Origin: Gammaproteobacteria bacterium
GTDB taxonomy: Bacteria; Pseudomonadota; Gammaproteobacteria; UBA9214
Reading direction: 5' to 3'
NCBI GenBank assembly: GCA_029881775.1
Contig: JAOULY010000074.1
Coordinates: forward strand, 1-7,975
Length of the DNA stretch: 7,975 nt
Program-made: the position numbers and the translations under genes
The notes under the pieces: model-generated
Database searches by the model: none
Told to the model about the DNA's origin: nothing
Seen by the model: only the letters and a program-made list of their open reading frames with translations
Shown here: piece by piece, positions 1 to 5,388 of the stretch
Numbering within the stretch: the first letter of the stretch is position 1
Layout: every line of letters starts with the position of its first letter

Positions 1-70
1 TTTCATCGTCGCTCAATTCGCGGGCTGCCAATATTGCCTGGTGGATATCATCCGCGTTCGGTTTAGCCAT
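1..70 (-). CDS. Unidentified small gene, N-terminal 23 codons only
   Basis: An open frame begins at an ATG (complement of 68-70) and stays open to the window edge, so the C-terminus is not visible. The protein starts MAKPNADDIHQAILAAREL and continues SDDE. This is a soluble, acidic, probably helical start with no signal peptide or membrane segment. A good Shine-Dalgarno sequence (GAGGTGA on the minus strand, about 75-81) sits just before the ATG. The gap to the ychF stop is only 41 nt and I see no terminator in it, so co-transcription with ychF is likely. I do not recognise the family and assign no function. The strong ribosome binding site and open frame make a real gene likely, but only a short piece is seen. 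Confidence 0.6.
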   Translation of the reverse strand, partial: MAKPNADDIHQAILAARELSDDE

Positions 71-111
71 TCATCACCTCGATGGTCAGTTGAACAAGGG
101 GGCAATCACGC

Positions 112-1203
112 CTACACATTGAAGCGAAAGTGCATCACATCGCCATCCTGAACAATATACTCCTTGCCCTCGAGGCGCAGCTTGCCGGCTTCCCTGGCGC
201 CGTTTTCACCATTGCACGCGATGAAGTCATCAAATGCAATTACTTCCGCGCGAATAAATCCCTTTTCGAAGTCCGTGTGGATTTCTGCCGCGGCACGCGG
301 CGCCGTCGCGCCGATCGGCGTGGTCCAGGCACGCACTTCCTTCTCGCCCGCTGTAAAGTAGGTTTGCAAACCCAGCAAACGGTAACCGGCCCGTATCACC
401 CGGTTGAGCCCCGGCTCTTCCAGTCCCAGATCGGCCAGGTACTCATTACGATCAGCCGCATCCAGCTCGACGATCTCCGCCTCGATGGCGGCACAGACGG
501 CAACAACCTGCGCCCCTTCCTCTGCAGCGCGTTGCTCGACAATTGCCAGCAACGGGTTGTTGTCAAAGCCATCCTCGGCCACGTTGGCAACATACATGAC
601 CGGCTTGGCCGTCAGCAGGTGCAGGTCCTGCAACAACGCGGCCTGTTCTTTATCCAGCCCCATGCCAATGATCATGTGACCCTGGTCAAGCTGACCGCTA
701 ATATTTTCCAGCAGCGACAGTTTTGCCTTCGCTTCCTTGTCACCACTCTTGGCAATCTTGCCGACGCGCTGGATCGCCTTTTCCACCGTCTCGAGATCGG
801 CCAGCGCCAGCTCGGTATTGATCACCTCGATATCGCGTAACGGATCGACACTGCCACTGACATGCACCACGTTGTCATCTTCGAAACAGCGCACAACCAT
901 GCAAATCGCGTCGGTCTCACGGATATTGGCGAGAAACTTGTTGCCAAGACCCTCGCCTTTCGAGGCACCCTCGACCAGCCCGGCAATATCGACGAACTCC
1001 ATGGTCGTGTTGATCACTTTCTGCGGCTTGACGATATCGGCGAGTTGCTGCAGGCGCGGGTCCGGCACCGGGACGATGCCGACGTTCGGGTCGATCGTAC
1101 AGAACGGGTAATTCTCCGCCTGGATCCCCGCCTCGGTCAGTGCATTGAACAGTGTGGATTTGCCGACATTGGGCAAGCCGACGATACCGCATTTAACGCT
1201 CAT
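112..1203 (-). CDS. ychF: Ribosome-associated P-loop ATPase YchF (OLA1 family)
   Basis: YchF belongs to the Obg-related TRAFAC GTPases but prefers ATP. It associates with ribosomes and is linked to translation control and oxidative stress responses. The 363-residue length is typical. Visible motifs are the P-loop GLPNVGKST (residues 9-17), G3 DIAGL (72-76) followed by the glycine-rich VEGASKGEGLGNKFL stretch, and G4 as NVAE (207-210). The NxxE form in place of NKxD is the family signature behind relaxed nucleotide specificity. A coiled helical insertion spans roughly 125-200, and the C-terminal TGS domain runs from about 280 to the end (TYFTAGEKEVRAWT to VMHFRFNV). The stop is TAG. The ATG at 1203 has no strong Shine-Dalgarno upstream (minus-strand AAGAACCTGAA). 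It lies just behind a repeat-like spacer that separates it from pth. Confidence 0.98.
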   Translation of the reverse strand: MSVKCGIVGLPNVGKSTLFNALTEAGIQAENYPFCTIDPNVGIVPVPDPRLQQLADIVKPQKVINTTMEFVDIAGLVEGASKGEGLGNKFLANIRETDAICMVVRCFEDDNVVHVSGSVDPLRDIEVINTELALADLETVEKAIQRVGKIAKSGDKEAKAKLSLLENISGQLDQGHMIIGMGLDKEQAALLQDLHLLTAKPVMYVANVAEDGFDNNPLLAIVEQRAAEEGAQVVAVCAAIEAEIVELDAADRNEYLADLGLEEPGLNRVIRAGYRLLGLQTYFTAGEKEVRAWTTPIGATAPRAAAEIHTDFEKGFIRAEVIAFDDFIACNGENGAREAGKLRLEGKEYIVQDGDVMHFRFNV

Positions 1204-1220
1204 TTCAGGTTCTTAAACAC

Positions 1221-1307
1221 TGTCACAAAGATCGCCGGACACACAGAGGAACATCACTGCAATCCGGTCATCATCAATCTCTGCGTACTCTGTGTCCTCT
1301 GTGGTTA
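1221..1307. repeat. CTCTGTG/CACAGAG-type repeat remnant between pth and ychF
   Basis: The 114-nt pth-ychF spacer holds a simple, structured sequence unlike the rest of the window. On the plus strand, 1279-1303 carries three copies of CTCTGYG at an exact 9-nt period (starts 1279, 1288, 1297). The last copy is part of TCCTCTGTG (1295-1303), a perfect inverted match of CACAGAGGA at 1242-1250, with 44 nt between the arms. CACAAAG at 1224-1230 resembles the same unit. From memory, arrays of CACAGAG/CACAAAG units bounded by TTAACCAC are scattered through many environmental proteobacterial genomes. The assignment to that group is inference. It carries no convincing coding capacity. A T-run at 1312-1318 follows the right arm on the plus strand, where no gene would use it. 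Confidence 0.6.
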
Positions 1308-1317
1308 AAGTATTTTT

Positions 1318-1908
1318 TTAACTGTCCGCATCCTGTGTATGCAGAACCTTCATTGCATGTTCGATATTCCCGGCAATGATATCGGGAACAAGCTGCACTG
1401 CCCTGTCTATCGCCGCGTCGATCAGCGCACGATCTGCTGATGACGGCGGTTTCAGCACATAACCCACCACCGCATCGCGATGGCCGGGATGCCCGATACC
1501 GATACGGAGTCGCAGGAAGTCCTTGCCACCCAGCTGCGGGATCAGGTCACGCAAACCGTTGTGCCCGCCGTGACCGCCGTCTTTTTTCAGCCGCACCGTA
1601 CCCGGCGGCAGGTCGAGATCATCATGCGCTACGAGGATGGCGTGCCGGGGAATCCGGTAAAAACCGGCCAGCGCGGCAACCGGCTGACCACTGCAATTCA
1701 TAAAGTCCATGGGTTTCTGCAGCCGGCAGTCCGAGCCGCCAATGCTGCAACGCGCCGTGTCACTTTTGTACTTGCTCTCGGCATGAAATGTCGCGCCGTA
1801 TTGACGGGCGACCGCATCCACAAACCAGAACCCGGCATTATGCCGGGTCTGTTCGTACTTGCTGCCGGGATTTCCGAGTCCGGCAATCAGCTGTATAGCT
1901 TGCGCCAT
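1318..1908 (-). CDS. pth: Peptidyl-tRNA hydrolase
   Basis: Pth is a cytoplasmic esterase that frees tRNA from peptidyl-tRNAs that drop off the ribosome. It is essential in most bacteria. The 196-residue length is normal. The signature GLGNPGSKYEQTRHNAG is at residues 10-26. All expected active-site residues are present, offset by three from E. coli: N13, the catalytic base H23, N71, D96 (AHDDLDL) and N117 (GGHGGHNGLR). The ATG at 1908 begins MAQAIQLIAGLGNPG. It lies only 12 nt after the rplY TAA stop and has no clear Shine-Dalgarno (minus-strand GCGACCCGGCGT), which suggests translation coupled to rplY. The rplY-pth-ychF order is standard for gammaproteobacteria. The stop is TAA. Confidence 0.98.
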   Translation of the reverse strand: MAQAIQLIAGLGNPGSKYEQTRHNAGFWFVDAVARQYGATFHAESKYKSDTARCSIGGSDCRLQKPMDFMNCSGQPVAALAGFYRIPRHAILVAHDDLDLPPGTVRLKKDGGHGGHNGLRDLIPQLGGKDFLRLRIGIGHPGHRDAVVGYVLKPPSSADRALIDAAIDRAVQLVPDIIAGNIEHAMKVLHTQDADS

Positions 1909-1920
1909 ACGCCGGGTCGC

Positions 1921-2586
1921 TTAGCTCTCGCCACCGGACTCTTCGGTACCGCCTGCGCCCTCGGCTGACTCGCCTCCTGCTGCGGGGGCCTCTTCCGTCT
2001 CTTCAGCAACACGTCGTACATGGATCGAAACCACGGTGTGATCATGATCCTCGCCCTTCGCCAGCTCGGTCAGGGCAACGCCCTCGGGAACCGTCACGCC
2101 GGACAGGTGAATGGAATCACCGATTTCCAGTGCAGAAATATCGACTTCAATGTATTCCGGCAGTTTGCTCGGCATACATTCGATCGCGACTTCCGTCATG
2201 TCGTGTGACACCAGGCCACCCGCCTTGACACCCGGCGCAACTTCCTCGCCGACAATGTGCAACGGCACATTGGTCTTGAGACTGGCGCTCATGTCGACAC
2301 GCTGCAGGTCCATGTGCATGACAATGGGCTTGCTCGGGTGGCGCTGCATGTCACGCAAAATGGCCGGTGACTCATTACCGTCGACCTTGATGGTCAGAAT
2401 GTGCGAATAAAACGCCTCGTGTTCCAGGTTACGCAACACCTCGTTATGCGCGAGCGTGAGCGCTTGCGGTTCCTTGTCACCACCATACAGGATGGCAGGC
2501 ACCTTGCCGGCACGACGCAGGCGGCGGCTCGCACCCTTACCCGTATCCGTGCGCGACTCTGCAGTTAAATCGAAACTGATAGCCAT
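1921..2586 (-). CDS. rplY: 50S ribosomal protein L25, long CTC/TL5 form
   Basis: This protein binds 5S rRNA (loop E region) in the large subunit. The 221-residue length marks the two-domain form of Pseudomonas and Thermus, not the short enteric L25 of about 94 residues. The L25 domain covers about residues 5-97 (FDLTAESRTDTGKGASRRLR, AILYGG, ending HMDLQRV). A second beta-domain covers about 100-192 (VPLHIVGEEVAPGVKAGG, then LPEYIEVDISALEIGDSIHL). The tail from about 195 is low-complexity and rich in Glu, Gly and Ala. I chose the ATG at 2586 (MAISFDL) because GGAG at 2594-2597 lies 7 nt upstream. An in-frame ATG at 2607 would add seven residues ahead of the domain and has no ribosome binding site. 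The gene follows prs and probably also has its own promoter. Confidence 0.97.
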   Translation of the reverse strand: MAISFDLTAESRTDTGKGASRRLRRAGKVPAILYGGDKEPQALTLAHNEVLRNLEHEAFYSHILTIKVDGNESPAILRDMQRHPSKPIVMHMDLQRVDMSASLKTNVPLHIVGEEVAPGVKAGGLVSHDMTEVAIECMPSKLPEYIEVDISALEIGDSIHLSGVTVPEGVALTELAKGEDHDHTVVSIHVRRVAEETEEAPAAGGESAEGAGGTEESGGES

Positions 2587-2593
2587 GTTACTT

Positions 2594-2597
2594 CTCC
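2594..2597 (-). promoter_or_regulatory. Shine-Dalgarno GGAG of rplY
   Basis: GGAG on the minus strand lies 7 nt before the ATG at 2586. It decides that start over the in-frame ATG at 2607. Confidence 0.8.
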
Positions 2598-2606
2598 AGA
2601 TATACA

Positions 2607-2678
2607 CACCTTGCGGTGCTGATTACGCTTTCCCGCGACCAGGAAAGCAGGTTTACGGCAATCCCCGGGGGAACGCCG
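2607..2678 (-). promoter_or_regulatory. Structured rplY leader with up to three hairpins
   Basis: Three hairpins can be drawn in the mRNA leader. The first (2656-2678) pairs CGGCG with TGCCG and inner TCC with GGA, around one T-T mismatch. The second (2627-2648) is the strongest: a 9-bp stem, GCTTTCCTG with CGGGAAAGC, containing one G-U pair and a 4-nt loop. The third (2607-2618) is CACC-GCAA-GGTG, a 4-bp stem closed by a GNRA-type tetraloop; it ends about 10 nt upstream of the GGAG. None is followed by a T-run, so these are not intrinsic terminators. L25 is known to repress its own translation through the rplY leader in E. coli, so an autoregulatory role here is plausible but inferred. Confidence 0.5.
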
Positions 2679-2685
2679 CGGTTAA

Positions 2686-2694
2686 ATTATGTCA
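2686..2694 (-). promoter_or_regulatory. Possible extended -10 promoter for rplY-pth-ychF
   Basis: The minus strand reads TGACATAAT. It has the TGn extended element and a CATAAT hexamer matching five of six bases of TATAAT. The TGA is also the prs stop codon. No good -35 box lies 16-18 nt upstream. A start near 2679 would give a leader of about 93 nt that holds all three hairpins. Confidence 0.4.
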
Positions 2695-3666
2695 GTCCAT
2701 GTACAGCGAACTCACGGACTCCTCGTTACTGATACGGCGCATCGTTTCCGCCAGCATCGCGGCAACACTCAGCTGCCTGATCCGGTCACAATTCTGTGCA
2801 TCCTCGCGCAACGGAATCGTATCGGTGACGACCAGTTCATCCAGCTCCGATGCCTGGATATTCTCCACAGCGGACCCGGACAGCACCGGGTGCGTACAAT
2901 AGGCAACAACGCGTTTTGCACCCCGCTCTTTCAGCGCCATGGCGGCCAGGCACAGCGTGCCGGCCGTATCGACCAGGTCATCCACCAGCACGCAGGTACG
3001 GTCTTCCACCTCGCCGATGATATTCATCACACGCGCCTCGTTCGGGCGCGGACGGCGCTTGTCGATAATCGCCAGGTCTGCATCATCCAGGCGTTTTGCC
3101 AGCGCCCGTGCGCGCACAACACCACCCACATCAGGCGACACCACCACAATATCCTGATACTTCTGTCGCCAGACATCGCCGAGCAATATCGGTGATGCAT
3201 ACACATTATCCACCGGGATATCGAAAAATCCCTGGATCTGGTCGGCATGCAAATCAATCGTCAGGACACGGTCGGCCTTGACCGTACCGATCATGGTGGC
3301 AACCACCTTCGCCGTAATCGGCACGCGCGCCGAGCGCGGACGTCGATCCTGCCGGGCATAGCCGAAATACGGAATAACCGCCGTAATCCTGTATGCAGAT
3401 GAACGCCGCAATGCATCGATCATCACCAACAGTTCCATCAGGTTGTCGTTGGTCGGTGCGCAGGTCGGCTGCACGACAAATACGTCCTTGCCGCGCACGT
3501 TTTCCATGATCTCGACCTGGACTTCACCGTCACTGAAACTGTCGACGTGTGCGTCACCCAGTTGCAGCCGCAACTGGTCTGCGATCGCCTGTGCCAGCCG
3601 CGGGTTTGCATTTCCTGCAAACACCATCAAGCGGCTGTCTGAATCCGATGGAGGTATGCCGTTCAT
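2692..3666 (-). CDS. prs: Ribose-phosphate pyrophosphokinase (PRPP synthetase)
   Basis: Prs transfers pyrophosphate from ATP to ribose 5-phosphate, giving PRPP for purines, pyrimidines, histidine, tryptophan and NAD. Visible signatures, numbered from the ATG at 3669, are FSDGEVQVEIMENVRG (45-60), CAPTNDNLMELL (70-81), the catalytic region YFGYARQDRRPRSARVPITAK (101-121), DLHADQIQGFFD (139-150), the KRRPRPN flexible-loop segment (204-210), and the PRPP-binding loop VLVDDLVDTAGT (227-238). The protein ends with the conserved RRISNEESVSSLY. Two adjacent ATGs (3669 and 3666) are possible. GGAAG upstream is better spaced for the second, which gives 324 residues. That is about ten residues longer at the N-terminus than E. 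coli Prs (315). The gene begins 70 nt after the tRNA-Gln 3' end, so the two may share a transcript. Confidence 0.97.
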   Translation of the reverse strand: MNGIPPSDSDSRLMVFAGNANPRLAQAIADQLRLQLGDAHVDSFSDGEVQVEIMENVRGKDVFVVQPTCAPTNDNLMELLVMIDALRRSSAYRITAVIPYFGYARQDRRPRSARVPITAKVVATMIGTVKADRVLTIDLHADQIQGFFDIPVDNVYASPILLGDVWRQKYQDIVVVSPDVGGVVRARALAKRLDDADLAIIDKRRPRPNEARVMNIIGEVEDRTCVLVDDLVDTAGTLCLAAMALKERGAKRVVAYCTHPVLSGSAVENIQASELDELVVTDTIPLREDAQNCDRIRQLSVAAMLAETMRRISNEESVSSLYMD

Positions 3667-3736
3667 CATGACTTCCAGATCGTTTGTTTGAAGCTTGCGC
3701 CGCGTTAATTCAGGTTACTTAAACTTGTGTCGCTTC

Positions 3737-3811
3737 TGGCTGGGACGGCAGGATTCGAACCTGCGAATGCGGGGATCAAAACCCCGTGCCTTACCACTTG
3801 GCGACGTCCCA
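3737..3811 (-). tRNA. tRNA-Gln, anticodon TTG
   Basis: A 75-nt cloverleaf can be drawn on the minus strand with CCA encoded at 3737-3739. The acceptor stem TGGGACG pairs perfectly with CGTCCCA. The D-stem is GCC/GGC with loop AAGTGGTAA. The anticodon stem CGGGG/CCCCG encloses the loop TTTTGAT, with anticodon TTG at 3777-3779. The T-stem GCAGG/CCTGC encloses TTCGAAT, and the discriminator base is G. The U1-A72 pair and G73 are glutamine identity features. In Pseudomonas the same tRNA lies between ispE and prs. No independent promoter is obvious, so processing from an ispE-tRNA-prs transcript is plausible. Confidence 0.98.
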
Positions 3812-3883
3812 ATAACTTTTAAAAAGCCTGCAGGACCTGCCATGCCATGTGCCATCCGTCCAGTCCGCTCGGCAGGATGACTC

Positions 3884-3907
3884 GGCCTGCGGCCTCGCCC
3901 TGCGGGC
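3884..3907. other. Tandem small GC hairpins after ispE
   Basis: Two perfect 4-bp stems with the same trinucleotide loop lie 2 nt apart: GGCC-TGC-GGCC (3884-3894) and GCCC-TGC-GGGC (3897-3907). They fall in the 114-nt spacer between the ispE stop and tRNA-Gln. No T-run follows on the minus strand, so they are not a standard terminator. They could protect the ispE 3' end or mark a cleavage zone ahead of the tRNA. The rest of the spacer shows nothing I can name. Confidence 0.3.
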
Positions 3908-3925
3908 CGCCGCCTTACCCCGCGA

Positions 3926-4786
3926 TCATTGCAACGCAATGTGCAGGGATGACTGGTTCATGCCCCGCGCGATAAATGCGTCCCAGTGGTCGGGCGCCCG
4001 GTCTGCAACCGCCTGCGCATCCGACTCGGTCTCGAACGCGGCAAAGATACAGCTGCCGGTCCCTGTCATGCGGGCAGGCGCGTATTCGTTTAACCAGTTG
4101 AGAACTGCCGCCACTTCCGGATACCGCCTGCACACCACGGTTTCGCAGTCATTCCGGCCACCCTCCGAAAGAAGGTCGGCTATTGTCTTCTGCGGCGTGT
4201 CCCGTGTCAATTCAACGTCAGAAAAAATATCGGCAGTTGATACGCTTACGACCGGATTCAGGATCAGGAACCAGGGCTCAGGCAGGTCCACTGGCGTGAG
4301 AATTTCACCAACGCCTTCGGCAAACGCCGCCTGCCCGCGGACGAAGACCGGAACATCGGCCCCAAGCGCCAGACCAATCTCCGCTAACTCATTGATAGTC
4401 ATACCCAGCTGCCACAGCCGGTTCAGCACCACCAGGGTGGTGGCGGCATCCGAACTGCCACCGCCCAGCCCCGCCCCGACGGGCAGGCGTTTGTCATTGT
4501 AGATGGTCACGCCGCTGCGGCAGCCGCTATGCGCCTGCAGCAGGCGTGCCGCCCGCACCACCAGGTCGGTATCCCCGTCGACCCCGGCCGACGAGCCGGC
4601 CACGCTGATTTCGTCGCTGTCGTGGATGTCGAAATAGAGCCAGTCGGCCGCCGTGAGAAACTGGAAAATTGTCTGCAGTTCATGGTATCCGTCTGACCGG
4701 CGACCGGTTATGTGCAGCAGTAAATTTAGCTTGGCCGGGGCCGGCCAGGGTCCGCTGGCGGTCGCCGGCACAAGCGGCCGCTTCAT
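3926..4786 (-). CDS. ispE: 4-diphosphocytidyl-2-C-methyl-D-erythritol kinase
   Basis: IspE is the GHMP-family kinase of the MEP isoprenoid pathway. It phosphorylates CDP-methylerythritol at the 2-hydroxyl using ATP. From the ATG at 4786 the protein has 286 residues, close to the 283 of E. coli. Motifs seen are WPAPAKLNLLLHITGRRSDGYH (14-35, with substrate-site K19 and H35), the glycine-rich ATP loop PVGAGLGGGSSDAATT (about 102-117), and GADVPVF with the catalytic aspartate at about 144. A C-terminal MTGTGSCIFAAF motif is also present. The chosen ATG overlaps the lolB TGA as ATGA, and AGGT lies a few bases upstream. A longer start at 4819 would add 11 residues with no family support. Translational coupling to lolB is likely. 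The stop is TGA. Confidence 0.97.
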   Translation of the reverse strand: MKRPLVPATASGPWPAPAKLNLLLHITGRRSDGYHELQTIFQFLTAADWLYFDIHDSDEISVAGSSAGVDGDTDLVVRAARLLQAHSGCRSGVTIYNDKRLPVGAGLGGGSSDAATTLVVLNRLWQLGMTINELAEIGLALGADVPVFVRGQAAFAEGVGEILTPVDLPEPWFLILNPVVSVSTADIFSDVELTRDTPQKTIADLLSEGGRNDCETVVCRRYPEVAAVLNWLNEYAPARMTGTGSCIFAAFETESDAQAVADRAPDHWDAFIARGMNQSSLHIALQ

Positions 4787-5388
4787 GGCACAACCTGCGG
4801 CGCCAACCCGAATGCCCACCGGTCGATGACCAGCCGTACCGACACATCATCGCGTACCAGGCCCAGTCGCGCCGGCCAGAAAAGTTCGCCGACGGGTTGA
4901 TAGCGCGTGTAACGGATCGTCCAGCCGGATTGTGAGAGTTGTGCCAGGCGACCGTCCGCCCCCATGACCGCCTCGAAGGAACCAGCCGGATCGGGTATGC
5001 CGCGCACCCAGTAGCGCAGGCCCTCAACAGGCAATTGCCAGCCGGTCACCTCGGCAAGCAGTGTATCGGCATCCGGTGCCGTGAATACCTGTTGCGCGGC
5101 ATCGCGCAGCAATACGCCTGCGCTGTCCCCGGTTAACAGAAACCCGCCCTGCCCCAGCGGTCCGGACACGCGCAGCTGGAAACCGTCGACCTGTTCATCC
5201 CAGTCAACACCGGCATGCCAGCCGGATTCACCCTGCGTCAGGGAAATTCGACCCTGCAGCTGCCAGTTTGCCGGCAACATGGAGGCGCTGGGTAAATCGG
5301 TATGCGAAGCAGTAACAACGTCCGGGACCGGCGTGGTGGCACAGCCCGCCAGCAACAGTACCGGCAACAGGAACCTGATCAATCTCAC
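4783..5388 (-). CDS. lolB: Outer-membrane lipoprotein insertion protein LolB
   Basis: LolB accepts lipoproteins from the periplasmic carrier LolA and inserts them into the inner leaflet of the outer membrane. It is itself a lipoprotein. The 201-residue length compares with 207 in E. coli. The signal peptide MRLIRFLLPVLLLAGC ends in a lipobox with Cys16; alanine follows the cysteine, so there is no inner-membrane retention signal. Family landmarks align well with E. coli: GPLGQGGFLL (compare NPLGSTELEL), VEGLRYWVRGIPDP (compare LNSLRQWILGLP) and a VRLVIDRW segment near the end. The start codon is GTG at 5388, inside GTGA overlapping the upstream TGA. It has no Shine-Dalgarno, so translation probably depends on the upstream gene. 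Its own TGA overlaps the ispE ATG. Confidence 0.95.
   Translation of the reverse strand: MRLIRFLLPVLLLAGCATTPVPDVVTASHTDLPSASMLPANWQLQGRISLTQGESGWHAGVDWDEQVDGFQLRVSGPLGQGGFLLTGDSAGVLLRDAAQQVFTAPDADTLLAEVTGWQLPVEGLRYWVRGIPDPAGSFEAVMGADGRLAQLSQSGWTIRYTRYQPVGELFWPARLGLVRDDVSVRLVIDRWAFGLAPQVVP

Noticed and set aside
130..840. Open frame of 236 codons on the plus strand opposite ychF
   Set aside because: The opposite strand encodes intact YchF with all motifs, so this frame is a shadow.
1279..1303. The 9-nt periodic units as a CRISPR array
   Set aside because: Units are far too short, there are no spacers of regular length, and no cas genes are present.
2663..2670. CCCCGGGG palindrome in the rplY leader as a separate operator
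   Set aside because: It is short and better explained as part of the first leader hairpin at 2656-2678.
3816..3842. GCAGGTCCTGC plus a TTTTT run as an intrinsic terminator before tRNA-Gln
   Set aside because: The palindrome leaves only a very short stem once a loop is allowed, and the T-run is short and not directly after it.
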